Shown: piece after piece, positions 45,560 to 58,440 of the stretch
Numbering within the stretch: the first letter of the stretch is position 1
How the letters are laid out: each line of letters starts with the position of its first letter
NCBI GenBank assembly: GCA_024291935.2
Contig: CM044322.1
Location: 23,683,405-23,747,404 of the forward strand
DNA: 64,000 nucleotides
Source of the DNA: Okapia johnstoni
Taxonomy: Eukaryota > Chordata > Mammalia > Artiodactyla > Giraffidae
Direction of reading: 5' to 3'
Notes under the pieces: model-generated
What the model was told of the DNA's origin: nothing
The model's input: only the letters and a program-made list of their open reading frames with translations
The model's database searches: none
Translations under genes and position numbers: made by a program

Positions 45560-47390
45560 TAACTATATTGATTTTAGCCAAAGTCGTTTCAGAGCTAGAA
45601 GGATTATCAGAGATAAAGAGGGGTATTATAAAATAATAAAAGGGTCAATTCTCTGAGAAAATGTAACAATCTGAACTGAGTATGCACATAACAACAGGGC
45701 ATCAAATTACTTGAGGCAAAAACTGGTAGAACTTGAAAGGAGACACAGAAAAATCCACTATTATAGTTGGAGATTTCAACACCTCTATCTGAAACTGACA
45801 GATCAAGCAGATAGAAAATTAATCAAGATATACATGACCTAAATAGCACTATTAGTCAACTTGATCTAATTGATGTTTATAAAATATTAATCTAACAAGA
45901 GAAGAATGTACTTTCTTACAGGGAACATTGACCAAGGGAGACCATATTCTGGACCATAAAACACTCCTTGGTAAATTTTTAAAAATTAAAACTATACAAA
46001 TATTATCAACCTCATAATAAAATTAAACTAGAAATCAAGAACAGATAGCCCAGAAATTCCCAAATATTTGGAAATTAAATAACAGATGCCTAAGTAACCA
46101 TGAATCAAAAACGAAACAATGAAAGATTTTAAATACTTTTAACCAAACAAAAATGAAAATATAACACATTAAAAGTTGTCGGGTATAGTGAAAGCAGTAC
46201 TTAGAAATTTGTTACACTGAATGCATACATCAAAGAAAAAACATCTAAAATCTGTAACTTACGCTTCCTTAGAAACCTTAGGAAGCTAAAAAAAAAAAAA
46301 GAGGGGGAGCATATAAAAAATAATAAACAGAAATCAATGAAATTGAAATAGAAAAGCAATATAGAAACATTTAAAAATCAAAAGATGGTTCTTTAAATTC
46401 AACCAAAAATAATTAATAGGCTTCCAAAAGAGAAAGCACTGGACACAGATGGCTTCATTGGTAATTCCACCAAACATTTAAGGAAAAAACAGTATCAATT
46501 CTCCATAATCTCTTCCAGAAAATAGGAGAGGAAATACCTTCTAACTTATTCTATGAGGCCTAATATTAAAAACTAACACCAGGGTACAAGACAAGAAAAC
46601 TACAGATAAAATATTATAAAATCATATTCAACGATGTATAAAAAGAATTATACGCTAGGTATGCATGACTGGCTCAAAAATTAATCAATGAATTCAAACA
46701 TTAATAAGCAAAAGTAAAATCACTATCATGTCAATTGATGCAACATCCATTCATTATAACAACTCTCAGTGAACCAGCAATTGATGGAACTGCCTCACCT
46801 TGGTAAAAAATATCTACTAAAAAAAAAAAAAAAAAAACACCCTACAGCTAACATCATACTAACTGTGAGAGACCGAAGAGACTGGACACTTTCCTTTAAG
46901 ACTGGGAACCATGTAATGATATCCCCTCTCTCTCACCTCTGATTAACATTAAGAAATAAAACTGTCTTTATTCACAAATTACATAACATCATAAGAAATA
47001 AAAGCTATGAAGATTGAAAAGGAAGAAATAAAATTGTCTTTATTCACAGATTACATAATTATCTATACAGAAAATCCCAAAAATCTATCCAAATTGAGTG
47101 CGTATGAAAAGTCACAGGATACAAGGGCAATATACAAAAGTCAATCTCTTCCCTACATACAAACAATAAAGAATTTGAATTTTTAATTTTTTAAAAAGCA
47201 ATACCATTTACAATAACACCAAACAAATGAAATAATTTTATAAAAAATCTATCAAAATATCTGTAGGATCTGTTCGTGAGTAGAAACCCACAAAACACTA
47301 ATGAAAGAAATTAAAGAAGATCTAAAAGATGAAAAGATACTCAATGTTCATAGATCAGAAAACTCAGTATTGCTAAGATGTTGATTCTTT
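45560..47390 (+). mobile_element. Ancient L1 ORF2 block
   Basis: It contains the order 'attatagttggagatttcaa', 'accatattctggaccataaa', 'aaattcccaaatatttggaa', 'gatggcttcattggtaattc' and 'agaaaatcccaaaaatctat', spanning the L1 endonuclease to RT regions. Many stops; no function. It lies after the downstream ORF2 piece at 44720-45190, so the two come from different copies or a rearrangement. Confidence 0.72.
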
Positions 47391-47449
47391 CCTACTTAAA
47401 TACTTAGATTCAAAAAATAACTTGTTAAGACTGAATAAACATATTTAGC

Positions 47450-47560
47450 ACTCACCTATCGACACGAGGACAGGGACTGTATCTATCTTTATTTTATTCA
47501 CCAACACATCCCCAGCACAGTGCCTATACATACTATGGACTCAATAAACATCTGCTTAAC
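47450..47560 (+). mobile_element. L2/MIR-type 3' end fossil
   Basis: 'gacagggactgtatctatct', 'catccccagcacagtgccta' and 'ctcaataaacatctgctt' form the usual L2/MIR 3' end. Confidence 0.6.
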
Positions 47561-48266
47561 AAACAAGTCAATTATTTTGGATATAGCAGGCTGGACTCCT
47601 GCATCAGATAGGAAGTTGTACTGAATGGATTCTAACGTCACTTAATCTTAAGATTCTCATTCTACATAAAGTGCAGAAGAATTCCATTCCAACAAGTCAA
47701 TTCAAAATATAACCTTCTAAGTCTACTATTATGCAGCAGAATAAACACCAAGCAAAATGTTACTTTTTCTTTATATATGGTGATTTGCTATCACATCAAA
47801 TCAAAAGAAATAGCAGTTGGAAAATTTTCAGTCTTTTAAATAACATGGAGCTTCACTGTTCTATGAACTCAAGACTAATACATCCATTTCAACTCAGCAT
47901 GTAAAACAGAGCAATGCACAAAAGCAAAGCTGCTTTTAAAATGCACTTTGTTAAAAGTCTGGCCTATTATAATCCCAAAATTATAACGCAAAACCTGACA
48001 AAGGATTTTTATATCTCTTCAGGCACAGAAGAAGAAGGAAAAAAAAAAAAAAAACACCAACACTGCGAACTATAGTCTAGGCATAAACATTTTTATTTTT
48101 AGGGCATTTTAATGGTATATGAGAATAAGAAAACTAAGCAGTGCTACAGAAAATCTAATGTTTCTTCTATCCATCTTCTCCCCTGCTCTACACCCAAAGA
48201 TATTCTATAAACTGACTGACCTAAATCACTTAAACACACATTTCCCCCACACCTACAGTAATTCTG

Positions 48267-48476
48267 AGCTTCCCAGGTGGCACTAGTGGTAAAGAATCTG
48301 CCTCCCAATACAGGAGATATAAGAAACACAAGCTCGATCCCTGGATTGGGAAGATCCCCTGGAGGAGGAACCCACGCCAGTATTCTTGCCTGGAGAATCC
48401 CATGGACAGAGGAGTCTGGTGGGCTACAGTCAATGCGGTCGCAAAGACTTGGACACGACTGAGCATCAGAGCACAT
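48267..48476 (+). mobile_element. Bov-tA SINE
   Basis: A tRNA-Glu head (agcttcccaggtggcactag, with box B near 48330-48350) and a BovA unit. Flanked by agtaattct (48257-48265 and 48477-48485). Confidence 0.9.
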
Positions 48477-48579
48477 AGTAATTCTAGAAATTCTATCAAG
48501 TGAAAGAGCTTTTAATTCTTACTTTAATACCATATAATTTTTGTCAAATGAGCAATATATCTATATTAACACCTCACTT

Positions 48580-48661
48580 GGAGTGATGGACAGGGAGGCC
48601 TGGCATGCTGCGATTCATGGGGTCGCAAAGAGTCAGACACGACTGAGCAACTGAACTGAAC
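48580..48661 (+). mobile_element. BovB LINE, 82-bp terminal fragment (copy J)
   Basis: Only the extreme 3' end, 'gatggacagggaggcctggc' to 'actgaactgaactgg'. It is one of the shortest BovB insertions in the window. Confidence 0.85.
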
Positions 48662-49426
48662 TGGAGACCTAAAACTACAATTTTCCCATGTACAAGAAAC
48701 AGTACAACATTTAGCAAAGCCTAACTGGAAGCTATCTTCTTCCCAAAATAACAAAACACATTCAGAACTATAAAATCGTGGTATGGTACACATGGTCCAA
48801 TTTCTTTCTGTGCCAAATGTAGTTGTTAGCCTACTTCTTCTTGCTTTCAGATTGAGGGCTTGTACCTATTCATTTTCAAGTGATTCTTGAACTAAAATAA
48901 GAAACTGAAAATATGAGTGTGAGTTAAAACTGGTAAGCTGGGAGATAACCAGACATGAAAATTAGAATGACTATAGTAGATCCATTGTAACAGTGGAAAC
49001 AGGAAATACTCTTCACTTACAGAAAGAAAACAGACATGAATAATTTAAAACATCATTTACCAACCATAATTCCTCTGTGCTTTGAAGAATTAAGTTAGTC
49101 CTAGAAAAAAACTACCATGACATCTGTTTACTAACCAGTCCACCTGCTATTCTAGTTATCAGGCAAGGGCCACACCAATAGTGTAGGTATGTGTGTCCCT
49201 GCTTTTGACTCAAGGCACAGAAGGACCTTATTAATTCACATTACTTTAGTGGATACCTATTTCTATTTGTCCAGCAATACTCTCCAAATCTTTTTTTCTG
49301 AAAATAAGCTTTCCCTCTACTCAGATCACATGGATTTTACAGAAACCTCAACCCTGTGGCCAAACAGATCCAAAGGTGAACACTGAATCCAAACTAGACC
49401 AATTAATCCATATCCCTTCCTATAAA

Positions 49427-49545
49427 TGGAGAAGGAAATGGCACCCATTCCAGTATTCTTGCCTGGAAAATCCCATGGACAGAGGAGCCTAGTGGGCTAC
49501 AGTGCATGAGGTCCCAGAGAGTCAGACATGACTAAGAGACTTAAC
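49427..49545 (+). mobile_element. BovA SINE unit
   Basis: A single BovA unit beginning 'ggagaaggaaatggcaccca', with imperfect flanking duplications 'tcctataaat' and 'tcctacaaat'. Confidence 0.85.
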
Positions 49546-50029
49546 ACCTCCTACAAATTCTTTCTGAATAAGCATGCTTAAATTGTGTTTCTGTCGCATG
49601 AAGTCTAATTAATTAATAATCATATGCTAGCAATAAGACGTACAAGATATATTTTACTAGGCTGAAGATGGCCATATGGTTTCATATAGTAATATTTGTG
49701 GGAAAAGAAATATAGGTGAAGAAGAGATTCTGAAAAGCTGACAATAATTCCCAGATAAATGGTACAAAGAAATGAAAGAAAGAAAAAAGTAGATAAAACA
49801 CTTACTTGAAATAATTGTAGGAAAAAAAGATAATACAAGTACTTATAGTCAAAGCATGATTTAAAAGGCAATAGAAGAATGTTTTATAACCAAAATAGGA
49901 AGCCATCAAAAGAGGACAAAGAGGAATTTTAAATGGTTGGCACATTATGATTACTGCTATATATTTAATATTCCTATGTCATAAAAACAGACTGCAATAG
50001 AGGAAAAAAATTTTAACCTAAGAATTTAT

Positions 50030-50420
50030 ATTAGGGAGGTGAGATGTGTGCAGTGATTGAAGTAGATCAGATTACGGTTACTGACTTTTTACTTCCTCCC
50101 TGTTACAGAATTGTACATTTATGCCCCTTGCCGTGCTGATTTTTTAACATCTCCAGTTGGAGTAAGTGAAGTAAAATATTTCCCTGCCCAAGTAAGTTTG
50201 GACTTAGCCATGTAATTTGCTTTGGTCAATGAATATCAACAAACAAAACCTGAACAGAGACTTCAAAGGTACTTGAGTTTTTTGACTTGGTTTCTTGAAT
50301 TTCTGTCATTTATCATAAGGAAAATATGTGTCAGGAAACTAGTGAACCCAAAATGCAACATGAAAAGACCTGAATCCAATCTACAGCCTGAAGAGTCTCC
50401 CTCACAGACTTAGAAAACAT
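50030..50420 (+). repeat. Faint ancient mammalian repeat
   Basis: 'agccatgtaatttgctttgg' followed by 'tcaatgaatatcaac' resembles a common old mammalian repeat. The family is not assigned and the evidence is weak. Confidence 0.35.
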
Positions 50421-51339
50421 GCATTAAAAACTAAATGTTTGTCATAAGCCAAACACTCCAGCACTGTTATAGAGCATTACCAGAGTAATAGCTAATTCAG
50501 AGACTTACTATATTTAAATTCCTTCAGCATTATTATACTATCTTCAAATAAAAATCGGCTAAAGCTATCATTGCAACTAATAAATTAATCTCCAAGACGA
50601 GATTGATATACTTCTTAAACTATTGCCTAAAAAAATCAAATGGACTCTGTAATTTTCATTTATATTCCACTGACTTACAATGCACGCCAATGGTCTATCT
50701 TTCTAATACTAACATTCAACCTTAAGTATACTCAGTTGTGTAAAACTTTGACCCATGCATTATACTGCAGTTTAGAAAAGCCTACTCAGCAATATCTCCT
50801 AGGCAATAATACAAATGAAAAATATTCTGAAAATAAATACAATAAAAAAAAATTCTAATGAAGACTGACTTTAACTCTAGATTTTCCTCTTGGTTTTTCC
50901 ACCACAACTATATATGCAATCTATTCAAGAACAAAGTTGATGAAGATACATGCACTATACAGTTACTTTTTGCCTGGAAAACCAAGGATTGTCAGCTAAG
51001 CAATTTGGTCAGAATTCCAGAAACTTGGCTTAAGACTAATAGCCAGCTTTATGCCCAGCAGGTACAGGCATATGGTCAAGAGGAAAAAATCCATCACATG
51101 ACAGACTACACTAGGGAGTCCACTTAACTACAGTCCCCTTCCTCCGCTGGTCTAATAAAACCATCTAATGCTTCGTATGTTGTATGCTGCTGCACAAAAG
51201 CACAAAACACAGTCAACAATCTTGAGTTCTTTCTGGCCCACTGTGTTCATGGGAAAGGCATCTATCTCACTTCTGTGAACATGCTGGTTTATCTGAAAAA
51301 TAAGAGGTTTGACTAACTGACCTCGCTCTAAAAAATGTA

Positions 51340-51475
51340 CACATCATTTATTTTCTGAATTTATCTGTAGATGAAGAAGAAACAGAATATAGATGAAAAG
51401 GTTGAGGCAGAGAAATTAAGTAACTTCTCTAAAAAGTTACAGAGTCAGAAGTAGAATTTAGAAATCCTCTGTTAA
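51340..51475 (-). mobile_element. MIR-like fossil, minus orientation
   Basis: 'gaggcagagaaattaagtaa', 'cttctctaaaaagttacaga' and 'gtcagaagtagaatttagaa' are the reversed MIR core. Confidence 0.55.
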
Positions 51476-51528
51476 GAAATCTATTTACAGCAAACTACCT
51501 TTCCAAGAGTTGGAAACTATTACACTAC

Positions 51529-52200
51529 TATAACCCAAAGTGGGGTCCAGCTGCTCGCCACACAAAAGCCAATGAAGAGGTGAGGCTGGAGGAAAGAACA
51601 GTCTGCTTTATCTTGGATGCCAGCAAATGAGAAGGGGGCAGGGGACTCTGTCCAAAGGCCGACTCCCCCCTTCACTGACAATCAGTAGGTTAGGGCTTTT
51701 ATAGGCTGAGGGAGGGGGCAACATCCAGAAACAGCACAGTCAGTTCTGACACGCGTCTTGAAATTGGTCATCAGTGGTCTGACCAGCATTATCTTGACTG
51801 TTTTAAGTACGGACAATCTTCAGTTCCAGGGTTGGTTTGTTTCCATTCCTTGAAGCCAGTTCTCGGAATTGTGGCAGTTTATGTCACAGCTATAGTCTGG
51901 TCATCATCATGTAGTTAACTTCTTCCACCTGGTGGGGGTTTCAGTAGCTACAAGACAGCTCATAGGATATGGCTCAGACTATTATCTATAGCCCTTGAGA
52001 AGGAACTAAAGGTCTTTATCTACGCTTAGTGATTATTATTATTTGGTCTCCTTTGTTTACTTTCCTTTGTTTCTGCATGTTCTTACTTCTTTGATTAAAC
52101 TTACTCTTTGGCTAAACTTACTCTTTGGTTAAACACAAAAGGCAAGCAGAGAACATGGGGGGACAAGGCACTTAGGGTCCTGCTCTGTTTGACTATTGCA
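51529..52200 (-). mobile_element. Solitary ruminant endogenous retrovirus LTR (ERVK/BTLTR1-like)
   Basis: A single LTR without internal viral genes on either side. In minus sense it starts TGCAATAGTC at 52200 and passes an imperfect 17-bp tandem repeat (52096-52112, 52113-52129). It has an AGATAAA poly(A)-signal-like box near 51610 and ends '..accccactttgggttata' at 51529. The terminal CA is altered and no 6-bp duplication is clear, so the edges are approximate. It is an old, non-coding relic. Confidence 0.62.
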
Positions 52201-53689
52201 AACATTTTCATCTGATTATCTCTTCTGCCTTCACATAATACACTCTAGAAAGTATACCAAATCCCCCAGTTTGGCATAACTAAGCAGAATTTGGTAACAA
52301 TAAGCAGAAGTAAGAGAGGAAAGTAGTGAATTAATATTTACTGTGTATTTCCTATATAACTGGCGCTAAGTTAACAGAAGATATAGTCATTACCAGTTTG
52401 TTAGTTCTAGTATGGAGAGATTCAAAGTAGCAACCAAAACTTCATGAACTGGACAACCAGACATGGTTTCTCAAGCTAAGAAGAAGAATAAGGGTTTCCC
52501 TGTTGCTCTCTTCAACTATTTGATCCATACAAGCTCAGCAGTCAGAGGAGACTCAGTAACTGCCCAAGAAGACATTGCCCAAGCATCAACACAAATCAGG
52601 AAATTAAGTCAAAAGATTTTTTTTTCCCTATTAGAGCCTATATGCAAAGACCTGACTTCTGTCTTGGAAGCATAGGTCCTTCTGGGTATACTAGAACATT
52701 AAGTATTTCTAAGATGACTGACTTAACACCTTCCTGCTCATGAGAAGAAATTTAAATGTACAATACACAAAAGCTTCTTGGCATACAGTGTGAATGTATG
52801 TTTCTATCTGTGTATGTATTTGTACCTGCCTAGTTCTACAGAATTACTGACCCATATAAAAGAGCTAAAACTCATGAAAATCCCTCAAATTAATTAGGTT
52901 TCATGAAAAGCCACTTTTCCTTGATTTTAGAATTTCTAACAAAGGGATAATATATAATACTACTTCCTAATTTTTTCAATAAAATGACTCAGCAGGATGC
53001 TTATGGGGAAAGTTAAGAAATGTGAAAAAAAAAAAAAAAGTTTTGAAGTACTAAAAAAAGGATGTCCAAATTCTGTTAAACAAAAATAAAATACCAAGAA
53101 TAATCTGAAGAGGCTAATATTTCCTAAATATTAAATTTCATAAGAAAACAGTTTCTATGAAATTATATAATGTCATGTATCTACAAAAGCAAAGGGGAAG
53201 AGGGTTTTGCTGAGTTGAAACTATAAACTAAAAACAGTTTTCACTGTTCAATGGAAAAAGAAGTCAAAATAAAAACTGTTCTAGTACTTTTCACTTTCAC
53301 TCTCACAAGGCAAACAAAACCCAATGATACTTTATATCATTAGAAGAGTAAATGATTCAATGGCTTCATAACCATTTCTATTGAATATCCTACATGAAGG
53401 ATGTTTTTCAAATGTTTTCTGATATTTTAAACAGGAAAAATGCGACAAAACACAAATTCAATATTTGATGGTTTCTCACCGCCCTAAACCCACATGTCCA
53501 TCTTGGTATTTGTCATGTCTTTGAATCCTGGGTTACAAGCCACAACAGACTTGCTGCCATATTGTAGGTAAAGAAAGGAGTGTTACAGCCTCATGGTCTT
53601 CAATGCCACTCACACAGAATCCAGTTAATTTTTTAAGAACCTTTCACTGTTGTTGCTAATGCTGAACATGTATTATTTGACAGGCATAC

Positions 53690-54960
53690 CAAATATCTAA
53701 GCGACATTCCAAACTCAACACATTCAAAAATCGTACTTCCGAACTTTCCCCCACCAACCTTACCAAGTCATCCCACACCACCCTCCTATAGACCTTCTCA
53801 TCTTGACTGATGGCAACTCCATCCTTCTAGTTACTCCAGCCAGTATTAGTCATGTTACTCCTTTCTTTTTCTCTCCTTCACCAATCAATCAATCTCTTTC
53901 TCCCTCCCTCACTCCCTCTGACTTGACAGCTATACTGTCAGCAAATTCCCTTGGTTCTCCCTTTAAATCACATCCAGAAACCATCCATTGCTCATTACTT
54001 CTCCTGCCACTATCCAGTTGTAGCCACCATCATCTATTACCTAGATTATTCTAAAAGCCTCCTAACTAATTTCCCTGTTTCTTTACTTGCTCCTCTATGG
54101 TCTATTTTCAAAAGCAACCAGAATGATCCCTTTAAAGTAGTTCTTACTTGTCCTCTGAACCCTCCAATCACTCCTCCATTTCACTCATATAAAAGCCAAA
54201 TAAGTTTCAATGCCATTACATGCCTTTACTACAAACTTACGCCTCCTCATTACTTTCCTCACCTCATCTTACTTTACCTTTGTGACTTATTCCCTACAAT
54301 TCTCTGCCTGGTTGCCTCAACTCCACCTAAATGAGCTCCTGACTGAGCAACTGAACTGACTTTCTCTCAAAAACTCCTGATGCACCTGCTCTGATTGTTC
54401 CAAAACAGAACACTCTTCTCTCAGATGTCTGCTTGACTAACACTTTTAGTCCCCTGTTCAAATGCTGTGCTGTGCTTAGTCACTCAGTCGTGTCTGACTC
54501 TTTGCGACCCCATGGACTGCAGCCCATCAGGCTCCTTTGTCCATGGGGATTCTCCAGGCAAGAATATTGGAGTGGGTTGCTATGCCCTCCTCCAGGGGAT
54601 CTTCCCAACCAAGGAGTTGAACCGGGGTCTCTTGCATTGCAGGTGGATTCTTAACCAGCTAAGCTACCACGGAAGCCCTATTCATAACTTTAATAACAGT
54701 TCCCCACCTGTTTCCCCATCACCAACTTCTAATACCCCTTTATCCTACTCTACTTACTCTTTTCCCAGAACACTTATTTTCTAACATACAATCAATTTCA
54801 CTTTTGTATTATATTTACTGCTACACTAGAATGTATTAATAGCATCTTCAAAGGCAAGGATCTTTCTTTGATTCACTGATGTAACCCAAGCACCCAAAAG
54901 AATGTCTGGCTCGTAGCAGACAGGTAAATATTTGCTGAATAAATGAATGTCCAAGATGAA
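53690..54960 (+). mobile_element. L2 LINE fossil interrupted by a Bov-tA SINE
   Basis: A long pyrimidine-rich, stop-filled stretch with 'ctagattattctaaaagcct', 'gatccctttaaagtagttct' and the 3' end 'taaatatttgctgaataaat' has the order of L2. The SINE at 54466-54678 splits it. Confidence 0.65.
54466..54678 (-). mobile_element. Bov-tA SINE nested in L2
   Basis: The reversed BovA unit and tRNA-Glu head, ending 'gctaccacggaagccc'. Confidence 0.9.
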
Positions 54961-55949
54961 CAAACACAAAGTTCCTAAAACACAAAGAGCCCTCTAATGC
55001 CTTCCAGCCTGATCAGGACTTCATCTCTAAAGGGACATGATAAGAGCACCGCTGGTCTCTTACACTGGGTAACTAACCAGCATACCTTCTTGACATTATA
55101 TAGTACTTCCAAGGGTTTATGATTTAATGAAACAACCAGAAGACAGAATAAATTAAAATGTTAGAGACCTCCTCATCGAATTTCCCATTTATGCAACAAA
55201 AATGACAACACTTACTAGAGAGTCAGTCATATTAAGAAGCTACTGTTGATATTTTCGCAAGTGTGAATATGGTGGAATCGTTCTGAGGAAGCCTTTAGAA
55301 ATACATAGTGAAACATTTACTAATTAAAAGATATGATATCTGAGATTTATTTCATACAATCTGGGGTAAGCACAGGGGAAACTAGATTGTGATCATTTTA
55401 ACATTGCTAAATTGGTAAAAGGTCATAGGAGCACTTACATCATTTGCCCTGATTTTGCATATGTTTGGAAATTGTCAGAAAAAAGGCAAAGTAAGAATAA
55501 CATGGAAAGTAAGTTTTGAAAAAAATAAAAACACAAAACAAAAGCCTATATCTCCTTTAGCATCTAACACATTAGTGGCATCTAAATAATAAATAAAATA
55601 AATAAATGATGAAAGACTAAAGTATACAGTAAAACTAAACAATAGTTTCTATAAACTACCATTATGACAAGCAGACTAAAACAAAAGTTAATGACTAAAG
55701 TTAGGCCCGCCTTCAAAGAAAAATGAGATTCCAAGTGATGGTCACAGTGACTTCAGATGTATATGGATGACTTAGACAGAATGGGAACATAATGAAAAGT
55801 CTTCATATTTTTCCAAGATAAAAGGCAGTGCACTATATTCCAAAAAGGTCATTTATATAAATCAAACTATAATTATCAAGGACAAGAGAACACAGTTGAA
55901 ATTTTATGTACCAAATAACACTGCAGTCTAATTATTAGAAATACAAGTA

Positions 55950-56065
55950 TCTGTTCAGTGATTCAGACTCCATACTCCCACTGCGTTAAGCGTGGGTTCA
56001 ATCCCTGGTCAGGAAACTAAGATTCTGCATGCCGCAAGGCATGGTCAAAAAAAAAACAGAAAAAG
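55950..56065 (+). mobile_element. Short tRNA-Glu-type SINE
   Basis: A head with 'gcgtgggttcaatccctggt', then 'actaagattctgcatgccgc' and an A tail. It is a CHR/ART2-type monomer. Confidence 0.75.
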
Positions 56066-56835
56066 AAACATAAGGACCAACTTGACTAGAAAACAAATAT
56101 AGCAGGAAACAAAAATACTATCTCAATCCCAGAAAGAGCAAGTAAACAAAAAAAATTTAATCTTAGAACTATAAAGGTAATATAAACTAGATATAATAAA
56201 ATTTGCATTCTTCAAAACATATCTTACAACTCTAGCAGCAGTTTCAACAATCTCCTTGGCTTATCAAATCTATTCTAGTAAAATATTCGCCTAATATCAA
56301 GATGAGAGCTACCCATCATGCTCATGTACAGATAAATGTTTATCAGTTTTTAATTCACATTCAAGTAACTGGAAATAAAGATCTAATGGATTAAGTACAA
56401 AAAGGTATAAAATTTTCCCATCAGGAATAGAAACTGTTATCAGCTTACTCTGATAATTTGCCAAAGAGTAAGATATTCTATATGTGTTTCACATTCTAGG
56501 AATACCAGACTGTTAGCTACCACCTACATAAGAACACATATAAAAACATCTCAAGTACCTAAGACTGTCTGACACATGGTAAACACCAAATATGTACTAA
56601 ATTAACAAAATTAAAAATCACTAAACACTTGGACCAACAAACACATCAGAGCTACCATCACAGATTGTTTAAAATGTAAAAATGAGAATACTACATATCA
56701 AAATCTTGCTGGTTTTGTTTCACAATACCTTTACAGTAATATTATTGCACAAACGGCCACAATCTGAAAGTGTCAACTGAAAAATTATTAAAACTAGTAA
56801 AAGATTTCCAAAAAAATAACAGCTCTTAGGACACT

Positions 56836-57107
56836 GCTACTGCTGCTAAGTCGCATCAGTCATGTCCGATTCTGTGCGACCCCATAGATGGCAGCCCGCC
56901 AGGCTCCTCCGTCCCTAGGATTCTCCAGGCAAGAACAATGGAGTGGGTTGCCATTTCCTTCTTCAATGCAGGAAAGTGAAAAGGGAAAGTGAAGTCGCTC
57001 AGTCGTGTCTGACTTTTAGCGACCCCATGGTCTGCAACCTACCAGGCTCCTCTGTCCATGGGATCTCCAGGCAAGAGTACTGGAGTGGGTCGCCAGTGCC
57101 TTCTCTG
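56836..57107 (-). mobile_element. BovA2 SINE dimer, minus orientation
   Basis: Two reversed BovA units joined by a 'gaaagtgaaaagggaaagtg' linker. Exact 11-bp duplications cttaggacact lie at 56825-56835 and 57108-57118. Confidence 0.94.
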
Positions 57108-57723
57108 CTTAGGACACTAAATACACAAAATAGTGCTAACTGTTGTTATTTTGATACTTCTCTATTTTCACGCATTTCACAATTTTGACACTCTCAGCCT
57201 ACCTTTCTTATGCTAAATACAGTAATTTATATCCACAAGGTAAAGATTATTTCCTGTTCTTCTCTGGTGACAAGATCTGCCCAGAGGAAGAAGGTCATCT
57301 CCTCTGCAGCAGTGCCCATCGAGTAAACCACCCCCACATACACTGCTATGGACAAGGGTGTGGTCCCATCCAAAGACTCCCTGGCCAACCAGGTATTAAG
57401 AAAGTGAGTGGGCCTCCCTCCCAACCCAGAGACCCTAAGTCTCTGGAAAGAATTTCAACTAGCTACAGGATTTTCCTCAGCCTATTATCTAGATATTTCA
57501 CACATTTTTTAGCTGAGTATAAATAGAATATATTCACCACCACCCCACACACACACATAAATCAATCAATGTTACTATTAGACATTTAATTTTTAAACAT
57601 TTTCGGACATATATTCTCTGTGAAGATAGCAAATAATCAGTATTGCTTTTATTATTAAGCAAGACTATCAGGCATAAAATATATTAATTCAATAGCCTTC
57701 TTGTAGGCCAGGGGTATCTCATT

Positions 57724-57903
57724 TGTTGTTCAGTCACTCAGTTGTGTCCGACTCTTTCGTGACCCCATGCACTGCAGCACACCAGGCTTCCCTGTCCTTC
57801 ACCATCTCCTGGAGTTTGCTGAAACTCATGTCCATTGAACTGGTGATGCCATCCAACCATCTCATCTTCTGTCGTCCCCTTCTCCTCCTGCCTTCAATCA
57901 CTC
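57724..57903 (-). mobile_element. BovB LINE, short 3' tail (copy K)
   Basis: A reversed 3' terminus of about 180 bp, truncated within the [23 protein letters not shown] region. Confidence 0.87.
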
Positions 57904-58019
57904 TATGCCAAAAAGGAGGTGGGGAGGAACCCATTCATAAGCATCAATAAAATAAATGCCCAAGATAAACTTCTTACATATACAGACCTACAAAAAAATA
58001 CTAGCAAACTCTACTGAAG

Positions 58020-58254
58020 ACCAAAAGAAAAAAAGAGCCAACAAACAGAAACAATATTCCAGGAGAGTAGAATTCAGAAAACAGACCATTAGGTAACTAA
58101 CTACAGAGTGTAAAGATGCCAATTCTCTCCAAGTTTATTTACCAGTTCGATCAAATTACATCAAAATTTTAAAAAGAAGTTCTTATGAAACTTAACAAAA
58201 TAATCTACATCAAAATTTTAGAAAGAAGCTCTTGTCAAACTTCACAAAATAAGC
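58020..58254 (+). mobile_element. L1 ORF2 fragment with 49-bp tandem duplication
   Basis: 'gatgccaattctctccaagt' is an old L1 ORF2 string. Downstream, 58157-58205 and 58206-58254 are direct repeats starting tacatcaaaatttta with a few differences. Confidence 0.55.
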
Positions 58255-58430
58255 TTTGGGATGGTGGGTAAGTGCCTGCACTCTAAAGCCAGAGACTGCC
58301 TGAGTTTGAATTCTGGTTCCTCAGCTTAATGTGATCTCAAACTAAGTACTAAAACTTTCTGCATCTCAGTTTTTGTGTCTCTCAAGTCATGATGTAACAC
58401 CAGCATCACTGGGTTGTTATGAAGACCGAA
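58255..58430 (+). mobile_element. MIR SINE fossil
   Basis: 'tctaaagccagagactgcct', 'gagtttgaattctggttcct' and 'tgggttgttatgaagaccga' match the MIR head-to-core order. Confidence 0.72.
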
Positions 58431-58440
58431 CGTGCCAATC

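Noticed and set aside
50858..51127. 89-codon open frame on the plus strand
   Set aside because: No recognisable domain, AT-biased composition, no splice or promoter context. Chance length in a 64-kb window.
52463..52675. 70-codon open frame on the plus strand
   Set aside because: Short, with no family recognised. Not supported as a gene.
53803..54334. Overlapping open frames of 83 and 127 codons
   Set aside because: A pyrimidine-rich L2 3' region. Ser/Pro/Leu-rich translation is due to base composition.
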